Positions 8,443 through 17,240 are shown, counted from the first letter of the stretch. The stretch is 64,000 nucleotides of DNA from Paraplanobispora siamensis (GCF_016863175.1 NZ_BOOJ01000028.1:25124-89123); one strand, 5' to 3'. Translations and numbers: made by a program. The notes: generated by a model not told the origin, from the sequence alone.

Positions 8443-10298
8443 CGCTCACGCGCGAGCAGGAGCACACGCGCACCACGACCATCGTCACCCGGATCCGCGA
8501 ACGGGCCCGGGCCGCGCCCGGCCGGGTCGCCATGCGGGAGAAGGACCTCGGCATCTGGCAGGAGGTCACCTGGGCCGACTACTGGGAGAACGTCCAGCTC
8601 GTCGCGCACGCCCTGCTCGCGCTCGGCGTCGAGCCCGGCGACCGGGTGGCCGTGCACTCGGAGAACCGGCGCGAGTGGCTCTACTCCGACCTGGCGATCG
8701 TCGCGGTGCGCGGCGTCACGGTCGGCCTGTACCCCACCAACCCGCCCGCCGAGGTCGCCTACCTGCTCTCCCACTCCGGGGCGAAGATCCTCATCGCCGA
8801 GGACCAGGAGCAGGTGGACAAGGCCCTGGAGGTCCTGGACCGCTGCCCGGACCTGGAGCGGATCGTCTACGTGGAGCCGCGCGGCATCCGCGGGCACTAC
8901 CGCGACCCCCGGCTCATGTCCTGGCGGGAGCTGCTGGAGATCGGGGCCGCGCACCGCGGGGAGCACCCGGACGCCGTCGAACGGCGGATGGCCGCCACCC
9001 GGTCCGGCGACGTGGCCACGCTGATCTACACCTCCGGCACCACCGGCCCGCCCAAGGGCGTGATGCTGACCGTCGGCAACATCGAGTACGCCGTCCAGCG
9101 GCTGGTCGAGGGCGGCGGCTTCGCCTCCCCGCCGCCGTCGGAGAAGGACCTCGCGCTGTCGTACCTGCCCCTGTGCCACGTGGCCGAGCGCGCCTTCACC
9201 GTCTGGTTCAACGCCGCCGCCGGGGTGCAGGTGAACTTCGCCGAGTCCATCGAGACGGTGCAGGCCAACCTGCGCGAGGTGCAGCCGACGATCCTGTTCG
9301 GGGTGCCGCGCATCTGGGAGAAGGTGCTGGCCGGGGTGGAGATCAAGCTGGAGTCGGCCTCGCCGCTCAAGCGCGCGACCGCCCGGTTCTGGCTGCGGGT
9401 GGCCGACCGGATCGGCGACACGCTGGTGCGCACCGGCGGCACGCACACCCCGCTGACCAGGACGCTGTACGCGATCGGCTGGGTCTTCTGCTACCGCGCG
9501 CTGCGCGAGCGGCTGGGCATGCGCCGGGTCCGCTACGCCGCCTCCGGCGCCGCGCCGATCGCGCCCGCCGTGCTCAAGTTCTTCATGGGCATCGGCGTGT
9601 CCATGCACGAGCTGTACGGCATGAGCGAGAACACCGCCGTGGCCACCGGCAACCGCCCCGGCCGGATCAAGCTCGGCACCGTCGGCGAGCCGCACGAGGG
9701 CGTGGAGCTGAGGATCGACGAGCTGACCGGGGAGATCCTCACCCGCCATCCGGGCACCTTCGCCGGATACTGGCGCGACCCCCGGGCCACCGCCGAGGTG
9801 ATCGACGCCGACGGCTGGCTGCACACCGGCGACGTCGGCGAGTGGGTGGACGGCACCCACGTCAGGATCACCGACCGGATGAAGGACATCATCATCACGG
9901 CCGGCGGCAAGAACATCGCGCCGAGCGAGATCGAGAACGCGCTCAAGGCCTCGCCGTACATCAAGGAGGCCGTCGTCGTCGGCGACCGGCGCAGGTACCT
10001 GACCGCGCTGATCGGCATCGAGCTCGACACCGTGGGGGAGTGGGCGCGCCGGCGCGGCCTGCCGTACACCACCTACCGCGACCTGTCGGAAAAGCCCGAG
10101 GTGCGGGAGCTGGTCCAGGGCGTGGTGGACGGCGTCAACGAGGAGTTCGCCCGGGCCGAGCAGGTCAAGCGGTTCGCCATGCTGCCCAAGGAGCTCGATC
10201 ACGAGGACGGCGAGCTGACCGCCACCCAGAAGGTCAAGCGGAGCGCGATCACCAGGCTCTTCGCCGACCTCGTCGAAGGGATGTACCGGGAGCGATGA
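8439..10298 (+). CDS. AMP-dependent long-chain acyl-CoA ligase within the liv-type operon
   Basis: The enzyme has 619 residues and belongs to the adenylate-forming family (fatty acyl-CoA synthetase group). The AMP-binding P-loop-like motif YTSGTTGPPKG lies near residues 198-208. Later come the YGMSE motif, LHTGDVGEW and the C-terminal hinge with KDIIITAGGKNIAPSE. It should activate a carboxylic acid with ATP and CoA in the cytoplasm. ATGA overlaps join it to livG upstream and livH downstream, so it is an integral operon member. Comparable transporter-ligase operons occur in other actinomycetes and proteobacteria, which suggests a carboxylate or acyl-chain substrate that is trapped as CoA ester after uptake. 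That coupling is inference. Confidence 0.9.
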   Translation: MTLTREQEHTRTTTIVTRIRERARAAPGRVAMREKDLGIWQEVTWADYWENVQLVAHALLALGVEPGDRVAVHSENRREWLYSDLAIVAVRGVTVGLYPTNPPAEVAYLLSHSGAKILIAEDQEQVDKALEVLDRCPDLERIVYVEPRGIRGHYRDPRLMSWRELLEIGAAHRGEHPDAVERRMAATRSGDVATLIYTSGTTGPPKGVMLTVGNIEYAVQRLVEGGGFASPPPSEKDLALSYLPLCHVAERAFTVWFNAAAGVQVNFAESIETVQANLREVQPTILFGVPRIWEKVLAGVEIKLESASPLKRATARFWLRVADRIGDTLVRTGGTHTPLTRTLYAIGWVFCYRALRERLGMRRVRYAASGAAPIAPAVLKFFMGIGVSMHELYGMSENTAVATGNRPGRIKLGTVGEPHEGVELRIDELTGEILTRHPGTFAGYWRDPRATAEVIDADGWLHTGDVGEWVDGTHVRITDRMKDIIITAGGKNIAPSEIENALKASPYIKEAVVVGDRRRYLTALIGIELDTVGEWARRRGLPYTTYRDLSEKPEVRELVQGVVDGVNEEFARAEQVKRFAMLPKELDHEDGELTATQKVKRSAITRLFADLVEGMYRER

Positions 10299-11182
10299 AG
10301 GGCGTGCTCGAATCGCTGATCCGGGGGCTGGGCACCGGGTCGGTATACGCGCTGCTGGCCCTCGGATTCGTGATCATCTACAAGGCGACGCGGGTGATCA
10401 GCTTCGCCCAGCCCGCCCTCATGATCGCCGGTGCGGTGGCGGTCAGTTATCTGGTGCAGGTGACCGGCTTCTACCTCGCGGTCCTGCTGTCCACCCTGCT
10501 GATCGCCGGGGTCGCGCTGGCCGTCGAGCGGGTCGCGATCCGCCCGATGGTGGGCCGGCCCGTCTTCGTCGTGGCGATCATCACGCTCGGCGTCGACGTG
10601 GTCATCCGGGTGGTGGTCAACGGCTTCATCGGGCTCGACGTGCGCCAGGTCGGCGACCCGTGGGGGCTGCGGCTGGCGGACATCGGCGGCCTGGTCGTGC
10701 AGCAGCGGTGGATCGCGATGTTCCTGACCACGGCCGTGCTGGTGGGGCTGCTGTTCGCCTTCTTCCGCTACACCCGCTACGGCCTGGCCATGCGGGCGGC
10801 GGCCTTCGACCAGGAGACCGCGCTGGCCCAGGGCGTCTCGGTGGGCATGGTCTTCGCCCTGTCCTGGGGCCTGGCCGGCGGGCTGGCCGCCGTCGCGGGG
10901 ACCTTCGTCGGCACCGGGCAGGGGGTGGACCAGCTCACCTGGATCATCGCGCTCAAGGCGCTGCCCGCGATCATCGTCGGCGGGCTCGACTCACTCGGCG
11001 GCGCGGTCATCGGCGGGCTGGTGATCGGGGTCGTGGAGTCGCTCGTCCAGTCCTACCAGGGGGATCTGGCGCCCTGGCTGGGACAGAACTTCGCGGTCGT
11101 CACGCCGTACGTGGTGATGCTCCTGGTCCTGCTGGTCAGACCGTACGGCCTGTTCGGCACCCCGGAGGTGGAGCGCGTATGA
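10295..11182 (+). CDS. livH: Branched-chain-type ABC transporter permease (LivH-like)
   Basis: This 295-residue membrane protein has about eight hydrophobic segments. It begins with LIRGLGTGSVYALLALGF, the typical LivH opening, and carries ALSWGLAGGLAAVAG and the IVGGLDSLGGAVIGG region that contacts the ATPase. The ATG overlaps the stop of the ligase gene (ATGA) and its TGA overlaps the start of livM. It should form the membrane channel with LivM. Confidence 0.92.
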   Translation: MKGVLESLIRGLGTGSVYALLALGFVIIYKATRVISFAQPALMIAGAVAVSYLVQVTGFYLAVLLSTLLIAGVALAVERVAIRPMVGRPVFVVAIITLGVDVVIRVVVNGFIGLDVRQVGDPWGLRLADIGGLVVQQRWIAMFLTTAVLVGLLFAFFRYTRYGLAMRAAAFDQETALAQGVSVGMVFALSWGLAGGLAAVAGTFVGTGQGVDQLTWIIALKALPAIIVGGLDSLGGAVIGGLVIGVVESLVQSYQGDLAPWLGQNFAVVTPYVVMLLVLLVRPYGLFGTPEVERV

Positions 11183-12363
11183 CGCGGATGACCGGGCGGA
11201 CCGGCGACCTGGAGGCGGTCGCGGAGCCCCCGCGGGCGGGCCCGGCGGCTCCGCGGGCGCGCAGGCCCAGGGGACGGCCGCTGCTGTACACCTCCTACTC
11301 CCAGGACATGGCGCTGCTGGACACCCGGGCCAAGAAGGTCTGGCTGGCGCTGCTGCTCGGCGTCGCGATCCTGTTCAGCGGCCTGCCCGACGACCTGCTG
11401 ATCCTGCTGGCCGGCGGGTACGTCGCGGCGATCGGCGCCATCGGGCTCAACATCGTCACCGGCTACGCCGGCCAGGTCTCGCTCGGCCACGCCTTCTTCA
11501 TCGCCGTCGGCGCCTACACCTCGGCGGCGCTGTCGGGGGACCCCGAGGGCCGGGTCGTCGGCTTCGGGATCACCAACATGATCGTCTGGCTGCCCGCCGC
11601 CGGGCTGGTCGCGGCGCTGGCCGGGGTGCTCGTGGCCCCGCTGGCCGCCCGGCTGCGCGGCCTGTACCTGGCGATCGTCACGCTCGGGCTGGTCTTCCTC
11701 GGCGAGCACATCTTCAAGGAGTGGGACCACCTGACCGGAGGGCCGGGGGTGGGCCGCCCGGCCGCGGTGCCCGAGCTGTTCGGGTTCCGCTTCGACGTCG
11801 ACAGCGCGCTCGGCACCCGGGCGCAGTCGCTCTACATGCTCATGCTGGTCCTGCTCGTGCTCTTCGCGGTGACCGCGCGCAACCTCGCCAGGTCCAGGAT
11901 CGGCCGGGCCTTCTCCGCGATCCGCGACCGGGACATCGCCGCGGAGGTGATCGGCGTGCCGCTGACCCGGTACAAGACGCTCGCCTTCGCGATCTCCTCG
12001 TTCTACGCGGGCTGCGCGGGCGCGCTGATGTACACGATCACCGGGTTCTTCGACCCGGGCTCGTTCAACCTGCTGATGTCGGTGCAGTTCATCGCGATGA
12101 TCCTGATCGGCGGCGTGGCCACGGTCTCCGGCGCCGTAGCCGGCGCGCTGTTCATCACCCTGCTGCCCCGGCTGACCCAGGAACTGCCGGCCCTGCTGCC
12201 GTTCGTCAGCGCCGACACCACCCAGACACCCAACGTCTTCCAGGTGCAGGTCGCCCTGTACGGCCTGCTGATCGTGCTGTTCCTGGTCTTCGAGCCCCGA
12301 GGGCTGTTCGGCCTGTGGATCCGCGTGCGGGCCTACTGGAAGAGCTGGCCCTTCTCCTACTAA
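11179..12363 (+). CDS. livM: Branched-chain-type ABC transporter permease (LivM-like)
   Basis: The permease has 394 residues: an Arg/Pro-rich cytoplasmic N-terminus (~50 residues) and then about nine hydrophobic segments. GYAGQVSLGHAFFIAVGAY is the characteristic LivM sequence, and the ATPase-contact loop appears as SRIGRAFSAIRDRDIAAEV. It ends with a short FEPRGLFGLW tail. The ATG overlaps the livH stop; 27 nt separate it from the binding-protein gene, which has its own AAAGGAG site. Confidence 0.92.
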   Translation: MTRMTGRTGDLEAVAEPPRAGPAAPRARRPRGRPLLYTSYSQDMALLDTRAKKVWLALLLGVAILFSGLPDDLLILLAGGYVAAIGAIGLNIVTGYAGQVSLGHAFFIAVGAYTSAALSGDPEGRVVGFGITNMIVWLPAAGLVAALAGVLVAPLAARLRGLYLAIVTLGLVFLGEHIFKEWDHLTGGPGVGRPAAVPELFGFRFDVDSALGTRAQSLYMLMLVLLVLFAVTARNLARSRIGRAFSAIRDRDIAAEVIGVPLTRYKTLAFAISSFYAGCAGALMYTITGFFDPGSFNLLMSVQFIAMILIGGVATVSGAVAGALFITLLPRLTQELPALLPFVSADTTQTPNVFQVQVALYGLLIVLFLVFEPRGLFGLWIRVRAYWKSWPFSY

Positions 12364-12390
12364 GCCCTCTCACGCCAAAGGAGTGAGTCC

Positions 12391-13677
12391 ATGTCGAAGC
12401 GCCACCTGGTGATAGCGGTCTCCGTGGTGGCCCTTCTGTCCGCGTGCGGCGTCATCCGGGGGGACGACGAGGACCAGAAGGCCGCCGTGACCACGGGAGT
12501 CACCAACGAACCCTGCCCCCTGGCGGTGGACAGGAACAAGGGGTGCGTCTATCTCGGCACCATCTCCGACCTGACCTCCGGGCCGTTCGCCGCGCTCGCC
12601 GTACCGATCACCCAGGCGCAGAAGGCGTTCTGGAACCGGGTCAACAAGGCGGGCGGCATCGGCGGCAAGTACGAGGTGGACGTGCAGGCCTACGTCCGCG
12701 ACAACAAGTACAACCCCGAGACGCACAACCAGGTCTACCAGGAGATCAAGAACAACGTGCTCGGCCTGGCCCAGACGCTCGGCTCGCCGACCACCGCGGC
12801 CATCCTCGCCGACCTGAAGGCCAACAACGTGGTCTCCGCGCCCGCGTCGTGGACCTCGGCCTGGGAGTTCGAGGACGTCATCGTGGAGAGCGGCTCCAAC
12901 TACTGCGTCGAGTCGATGAACGCCGTCGACTACGCGATGGAGACCTACGAGCCCAAGACCGTGATGGCCGTGCACTACGCCGGTGACTACGGCGCCGACG
13001 CCGCGGCCGGGGCGAAGATCGCGGCGGAGAGGAACAGCCTGGAGTTCACCGCGGTGGAGACCCCCGCCGGCGCGACCGAGCAGGGGCGGGCCATCACCGA
13101 GATCACCAAGAACAAGCCGGACCTGGTCATCCTGACCACCGGCCCGGCCGACGCCGCCGCGATCATCGGCCAGTCGGCCGCCGCCGGGTTCAAGGGCCGC
13201 TTCATCGGCACCGGCCCCACCTGGAACCCGGCGCTGCTGCAGAGCCCGGCCGCGCCCGCGATCCTGGCCCTGTACGAGCAGTCCTCGCCCGGCCGTCCCT
13301 GGGGCGCCGACACCCCCGGGCACCGGGCGATGCGCGAGGCGCTGGGCAACGTCACGCCCAACGACGGCTACACCTCGGGGTGGGCCTGGTCCTACCCGCT
13401 CAAGGCCGCGCTCGACAAGATGGTCGCCGGCGGGGACATCAGCCGCAAGGGCCTGCTCGCCGCGGTCAAGTCGCTGTCCACGGTCGACTACGAGGGCATG
13501 CTGCCCCCCGAGGCCGGCAACTACGCGGGCGACCCCGGCACCGCGACGTTCCGGCAGACGCTGATCTCCAAGCCCGACAGGGCGGCGCCCACCGGCGTCA
13601 CGATCGTCAAGGACTTCTACACCGGTCCGACCGCGCAGTCCTACACGATGGACGGTCCCTGCTTCGAGAAGCTCTGA
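12391..13677 (+). CDS. ABC transporter substrate-binding lipoprotein (LivK/Peripla_BP_6 type)
   Basis: A 428-residue lipoprotein with a short signal peptide and lipobox LSAC. The mature protein has the two-lobe type-I periplasmic binding fold of leucine/amide/aromatic-acid receptors. An early segment reads LGTISDLTSGPFA, where classical members have a Gly/Ser ligand-binding loop, and VMAVHYAGDYGAD opens the second lobe. It is the last gene of the liv operon and has its own ribosome binding site, which fits the higher expression usual for receptors. Substrate not predictable from sequence. Confidence 0.88.
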   Translation: MSKRHLVIAVSVVALLSACGVIRGDDEDQKAAVTTGVTNEPCPLAVDRNKGCVYLGTISDLTSGPFAALAVPITQAQKAFWNRVNKAGGIGGKYEVDVQAYVRDNKYNPETHNQVYQEIKNNVLGLAQTLGSPTTAAILADLKANNVVSAPASWTSAWEFEDVIVESGSNYCVESMNAVDYAMETYEPKTVMAVHYAGDYGADAAAGAKIAAERNSLEFTAVETPAGATEQGRAITEITKNKPDLVILTTGPADAAAIIGQSAAAGFKGRFIGTGPTWNPALLQSPAAPAILALYEQSSPGRPWGADTPGHRAMREALGNVTPNDGYTSGWAWSYPLKAALDKMVAGGDISRKGLLAAVKSLSTVDYEGMLPPEAGNYAGDPGTATFRQTLISKPDRAAPTGVTIVKDFYTGPTAQSYTMDGPCFEKL

Positions 13678-13695
13678 TCCGCCAGGGAGGCCATG

Positions 13696-13727
13696 ACGGG
13701 CCGGTACGGCGCGCCGTACCGGCCCGT
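13696..13727 (+). terminator. Perfect 32-bp palindrome after the liv operon
   Basis: The sequence starting ACGGGCCGGTACGGCG is followed at once by its exact reverse complement, so the transcript can form a 14-16 bp hairpin 18 nt after the operon's last stop codon. A short T/G stretch follows. Probable intrinsic terminator. Confidence 0.7.
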
Positions 13728-13743
13728 TGGGTAGTGTCGGGTC

Positions 13744-14157
13744 ATGCGACCTCTTCAGCGACGAACACTCGCTTTCGCCGCCTCCGCACTGGCCGCGGCC
13801 CTCCTGACCACCGGCTGCTCCGAGCTCCAGCAGGTGAGCGAGGGCGTCGACAAAGCCCAGCAGTGCATCCAGGCCGCCGGGATCGTGACCGAGACCGTGT
13901 CGAAGGTCGGGGGCCTGATCAACGACCCCGCCGCGATGGAGCAGGCGCTCAACGACGGCGCCGCCAAGCTCGGCGACCTGGCCGACAAGGCCGCCAACAC
14001 CTCGCTGAAGGAGGCCGCCGACAGCGTCTCCAACAGCCTGGACTCCCTCAACGTGAACAGCGCCAACGAGGCCGTCGACGCGGCGCAGAAGGTCGCCTCC
14101 GACAGCGCGCAGTGGGTGAATGAGCTCACCAACGCCTGCGGCGGTGGCGGCGGCTGA
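13744..14157 (+). CDS. Small helical lipoprotein of unknown function
   Basis: The protein has 137 residues with a signal peptide and lipobox LTTGC (Cys near 26). The mature part is Ala/Asp/Asn-rich and helical, with heptad-like patterns (AKLGDLADKAANTSLKEAA), one further Cys near the middle and one near the Gly-rich C-terminus; these two could form a disulfide. It resembles the many short helical lipoproteins of actinomycetes with no known role. It stands alone after the liv terminator and seems to have its own promoter. Confidence 0.75.
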   Translation: MRPLQRRTLAFAASALAAALLTTGCSELQQVSEGVDKAQQCIQAAGIVTETVSKVGGLINDPAAMEQALNDGAAKLGDLADKAANTSLKEAADSVSNSLDSLNVNSANEAVDAAQKVASDSAQWVNELTNACGGGGG

Positions 14158-14226
14158 ACCTCGGCCGTCCCCGTTGTCCAATCCCGCCTTCTCTAGGGGA
14201 AATGTCGTTGAATTAGCGTCGATGGC

Positions 14227-14589
14227 ATGGGCACCTCGAAAGAGCCGGCCGACCTCGATGGAAAGGAGCCGGACCCCCGGTTCACACTGGCGAACGAGCG
14301 GACCTTCCTGACCTGGCTGAGCACGTCGCTCGCGCTGAGCGCGGGCGGCGTCGCCATGGCGGCGGTCTCGCCGGATGCCTTCGTACCGTGGATGCGGACC
14401 GCGCTCGCGGTCGTCCTGGTCTCGCTGTCCGCGCTGTGCGCGGGGATGGCCTATCCCCGCTGGCGGCACGTCCAGAACGCGCTGCGCAGCCAGGCCCCCA
14501 TCCCCCCGCCCGCGCTGGCGCCCCTGTTCGGCTACGGCGTGGCCGCCGTGGCCCTGCTGGCTCTCGTCCTCATCCTGACCGGCCGATGA
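14227..14589 (+). CDS. DUF202 (YidH-like) membrane protein, first of a pair
   Basis: A 120-residue protein. The DUF202 hallmark RFTLANERTFLTWLSTSLAL (29-48) leads into the first membrane segment; two further hydrophobic segments follow (about 56-75 and 95-117). The family is common in bacteria, often in tandem pairs, with no established biochemical role. Stop codon and following repeats overlap: a 14-bp tandem repeat begins at 14585 and links it to the second DUF202 gene, so the two are probably co-transcribed. Confidence 0.85.
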   Translation: MGTSKEPADLDGKEPDPRFTLANERTFLTWLSTSLALSAGGVAMAAVSPDAFVPWMRTALAVVLVSLSALCAGMAYPRWRHVQNALRSQAPIPPPALAPLFGYGVAAVALLALVLILTGR

Positions 14590-14634
14590 GCGCCGGGCGA
14601 TGAGCGCCGGATGATGAGCGCCGGATGATGAGCG
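14585..14634 (+). repeat. 14-bp tandem repeat, about 3.5 copies, carrying ATG and TGA in each unit
   Basis: The unit GATGAGCGCCGGAT starts at 14585 (last bases differ), 14599, 14613 and, truncated, 14627. Each unit contains overlapping start and stop signals (GATGAG). The first unit supplies the stop of the upstream DUF202 gene and the last the start of the downstream one, so copy number sets their spacing. Confidence 0.8.
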
Positions 14635-14954
14635 AGGCTCCCTGGGACCAGGGGCTGCAGAGCGAGCGTACCCGGCTGGCCTGGGTCCGCACCGCCACGA
14701 TGCTGGCCGCCAGCGGCCTGGGCGCCGGAGGGGTCGCGCTGCGCACCGGCGTCCCCCCGATGGTCGCGGCGCCCTTCGCGGTGGCGGCCCTGTGCGGTGC
14801 GGTCCTGCTGGCCCGCACCGGAGTACGCTATCGGCGCGTCCAGGAGGCCCTGCACCGGGGCCGCCCGCTCGACGAGCGCGCCGACGCCCTCCTCGCCTGG
14901 TTCGGCACCCTCGCCGCCGTGGCCGGTTCGGCCGTCTTCGTCCTCGTACGCTGA
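14625..14954 (+). CDS. DUF202 membrane protein, second of a pair
   Basis: A 109-residue protein with the DUF202 signature in a shorter form, LQSERTRLAWVRTATML, and three hydrophobic segments. It differs clearly from its upstream partner, so this is an old pair, not a recent duplication. Start is ATG 14625 or ATG 14628; neither has a good ribosome binding site, which suggests reinitiation from the upstream gene through the tandem repeat between them. Its stop lies 22 nt from the convergent MFS gene. Confidence 0.82.
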   Translation: MMSEAPWDQGLQSERTRLAWVRTATMLAASGLGAGGVALRTGVPPMVAAPFAVAALCGAVLLARTGVRYRRVQEALHRGRPLDERADALLAWFGTLAAVAGSAVFVLVR

Positions 14955-14976
14955 GGCGGCCCCTCCCGCCCTCCGT

Positions 14977-16461
14977 TCAGCCGGCGTCCACCGCCTGCGG
15001 CGCGGCTTCGGTGTGGCGCAGGTCGCCGGGGCGGATCAGGACCAGGGCGAGTACGGCCGCGGCCATCGCGACGGCCGCGCCGACGGCGCCGATCACGCCG
15101 ACCGCGCCGGCCAGCGCCTCGCGGCCGGGCGCGGCCAGGGCGGGCGGCACGGCCTCCAGCCGGCCCGTCGTGACCGCGTCGGCGACGGCGCCGGGCAGGG
15201 CCGCGTGGATGTGCGCGCTGAACAGGACGCCGAAGGCGGCCGTCCCGAGCGCGGTGCCCAGCGGCAGGAACGAGTTGATCAGCCCGGAGGCGACCCCGGT
15301 GCGCTCGGGCGGCACGACGTTCATGGCGATGGTCATGTTGGGGGTGGCGACCATTCCCATCCCCAGGCCCAGCAGGAGCAGCCCGGGCAGCAGCCGGGTC
15401 CAGGAACCGCCGGCGTCGGCCAGCGGCAGCGCGGCCAGTCCCGCGGCGCTGACGGCGAATCCGGCCGAGGCCAGCCGGCCCGGCGGCACGCGTGCGGCCA
15501 GCCGCGCCGAGAGCAGCCCGCCGGCCACCAGCATGACGCTCAGCCCGAGCAGCCGGAGGCCGACCTCGAACGCGCTGTAGGCGTAGGCGCCCTCCAGGAA
15601 GAGCACCAGGTAGGCGAGCAGGCCGAAGCTGACGGTGCGGGCCAGCAGGGCGACGAGGGCGGCGCCGGTGAAGGACGGGACGGCGAACAGCGACAGGTCC
15701 AGCAGCGGGCGGGAGCCGTACCGCTGGGTGAGCACGAACGCGGCCAGCCCGGCCAGCCCGATCCCCGCCTGGCCCAGGGTGGCGGCGCTGTTCCAGCCCT
15801 GGACCTGGCCGCGCAGCAGGGCCAGGGTGATCGCCGACACCCCGACGGTGAGGGTGAGCACGCCGGCGACGTCGATGCGCACGGAACGGCCGCGGGGGTC
15901 GGGGGCCATGTGGCGCAGTGCCAGTGCCGCCACCGCGGCGCCGAGCGGGACGTTGACCAGGAACAGGCTGCGCCAGCCGACGCTCTCCACCAGCAGACCG
16001 CCGACCAGCGGGCCGACGGCGCCGGCGGCCATGGCGGTCGCGCCGAAGACCGCGATCGCCTTCGTCCTGGCCTGGCCCGTGTAGTTGGCCGCGATGATCG
16101 CCATCGCCGGGGCGAAGGCGAAGGCGCCGCCCAGTCCCTGGAGCGCGCGCAGGACGTCCAGCGCGACCACTCCCGGGGCCAGGCCGCAGCCGAGCGAGGC
16201 CAGGGTGAACACCGACAGGCCGCCGACGAACACGCGCCGCCGGCCCACCTGGTCGGCCAGCGATCCGGCGGCCAGCAGGACCGAGGCGAAGGCGAGGGTG
16301 TAGGCGGTGATGACCCACTGCAGGTCGGCCAGGCTCGCTCCCAGGTCGTCGCGGACCTCCGGCAGAGCGACGTTGACGATCGTGATGTCCAGCGTCATCA
16401 CCATGCAGGCGGCGGTGACCAGGCCCAACGCCCATCCTGGGCGATAGCGGACAGCTTCCAT
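14977..16461 (-). CDS. MFS drug/metabolite exporter, DHA2 (14-helix) family
   Basis: The 494-residue transporter has about 14 hydrophobic segments. It begins with MTLDITIVNVALPEVRDDLG, the typical DHA2 helix-1 motif with the membrane Asp, and WVITAYTLAFA and LADQVGRRRVF (motif A) follow. Such proteins export drugs, dyes or secondary metabolites, and several export siderophores, by proton antiport. ATG 16461 lies 4-5 nt after a strong AAGGAGGT. The gene is divergent from the TetR gene at 16545, and a 17-bp palindrome resembling an iron box lies between them, so control by that TetR protein, by an IdeR/DmdR-type repressor, or by both is plausible. Confidence 0.9.
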   Translation of the reverse strand: MEAVRYRPGWALGLVTAACMVMTLDITIVNVALPEVRDDLGASLADLQWVITAYTLAFASVLLAAGSLADQVGRRRVFVGGLSVFTLASLGCGLAPGVVALDVLRALQGLGGAFAFAPAMAIIAANYTGQARTKAIAVFGATAMAAGAVGPLVGGLLVESVGWRSLFLVNVPLGAAVAALALRHMAPDPRGRSVRIDVAGVLTLTVGVSAITLALLRGQVQGWNSAATLGQAGIGLAGLAAFVLTQRYGSRPLLDLSLFAVPSFTGAALVALLARTVSFGLLAYLVLFLEGAYAYSAFEVGLRLLGLSVMLVAGGLLSARLAARVPPGRLASAGFAVSAAGLAALPLADAGGSWTRLLPGLLLLGLGMGMVATPNMTIAMNVVPPERTGVASGLINSFLPLGTALGTAAFGVLFSAHIHAALPGAVADAVTTGRLEAVPPALAAPGREALAGAVGVIGAVGAAVAMAAAVLALVLIRPGDLRHTEAAPQAVDAG

Positions 16462-16474
16462 GCGGACCTCCTTG

Positions 16475-16493
16475 TTAGGTGAGCCTCACCTAT
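16475..16493. promoter_or_regulatory. Palindromic operator resembling an IdeR/DmdR iron box
   Basis: TTAGGTGAGCCTCACCTAT contains a perfect 17-bp dyad (TAGGTGAG-C-CTCACCTA). Compared with the known iron-box consensus TTAGGTTAGGCTAACCTAA it matches at 15 of 19 positions by eye. It sits directly upstream of the MFS ribosome binding site, in the divergent promoter shared with a TetR gene, so it may instead be that TetR protein's operator. Confidence 0.55.
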
Positions 16494-16544
16494 TAAAGAC
16501 AAGCTGTCACTAATTATCCAGAGGTTCTGCGGAACAATGGGCGA

Positions 16545-17240
16545 GTGGACGATCAGCAACGGCGGCCCGTGCCCGGCCGCCCCCGAGGCCGGCCGCCGCG
16601 CCTGACGCGGCAGGTGATCGCCGACGCGGCCCTGGCCGTCGGCTTCGGCAACCTGACACTGGCCACCGTCGCCGAGAAGCTGTCGGCCAGCCACTCGGCG
16701 CTCTACCGCCATGTCGCCGATCGTGAGGATCTCGTCGTGGCGGCCGTCGACCGGATCATCCAGCTGGCCGAATGGCCCGAGCCCGGCGAGGACTGGCGCG
16801 CCTACCTGTCGGCGCAGGGGTGGGCGGTCTGGCGGCTGCTGGAGGCCCACCCGGGGCTGGATCGCGAGCTGCTCACCCTCACCCGGATCCCCGAGGGCCT
16901 GATGGCCCGCTTCGGCGCGGCCATCCACGGGCTGGTCGGCCACGGGTTCAGCCTGGAGGCGGCCTTCCTGGCCGCCGACACCGTCTACGACCTGGCCGTG
17001 GGCCAGTTCGCGGTGGCCGGGCAGCTCGACGCCCCGGTGGGGGAGAGCACCGTGCGCGCCGACACCGCCGAGGCCCTGGCCGACGTCGCGGGACCGGACA
17101 TCGCGCCGCTGCTGCGAGAGGCGCTGGCCGATCCGTCGCACGTGTGGTTCGGCAGGAAACTCGAGCTGGTCCTGGACGGCGTCGCCGTACGGCTGGCGCC
17201 GCGGACCCGCGACGACGACACCGGCGGACCGGAGGGCTGA
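16545..17240 (+). CDS. TetR-family regulator divergent from the MFS exporter
   Basis: This 231-residue protein starts with a basic Pro/Arg-rich tail (PGRPRGRPPRLTRQVIADAA). The TetR helix-turn-helix follows (LTLATVAEKLSASHSALYRHVADREDLV, residues ~37-63, with the usual Y-RHV recognition helix end). The C-terminal ligand-binding half is variable. The only in-frame start near the 5' end is GTG 16545; an ATG at 16537 is in another frame. Such regulators normally repress the neighbouring exporter and release DNA when the exported compound binds. The palindrome at 16475-16493 is the obvious operator candidate. Confidence 0.88.
   Translation: MDDQQRRPVPGRPRGRPPRLTRQVIADAALAVGFGNLTLATVAEKLSASHSALYRHVADREDLVVAAVDRIIQLAEWPEPGEDWRAYLSAQGWAVWRLLEAHPGLDRELLTLTRIPEGLMARFGAAIHGLVGHGFSLEAAFLAADTVYDLAVGQFAVAGQLDAPVGESTVRADTAEALADVAGPDIAPLLREALADPSHVWFGRKLELVLDGVAVRLAPRTRDDDTGGPEG

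Noticed and set aside
12370..14469. 699-residue reverse-strand ORF across the binding-protein and DUF202 genes
   Set aside because: Spans several unrelated forward genes in antisense and shows no domain; typical GC-frame artefact.
16537..16545. ATG 16537 as the start of the first TetR gene
   Set aside because: It is eight bases upstream and in a different frame from the helix-turn-helix region.
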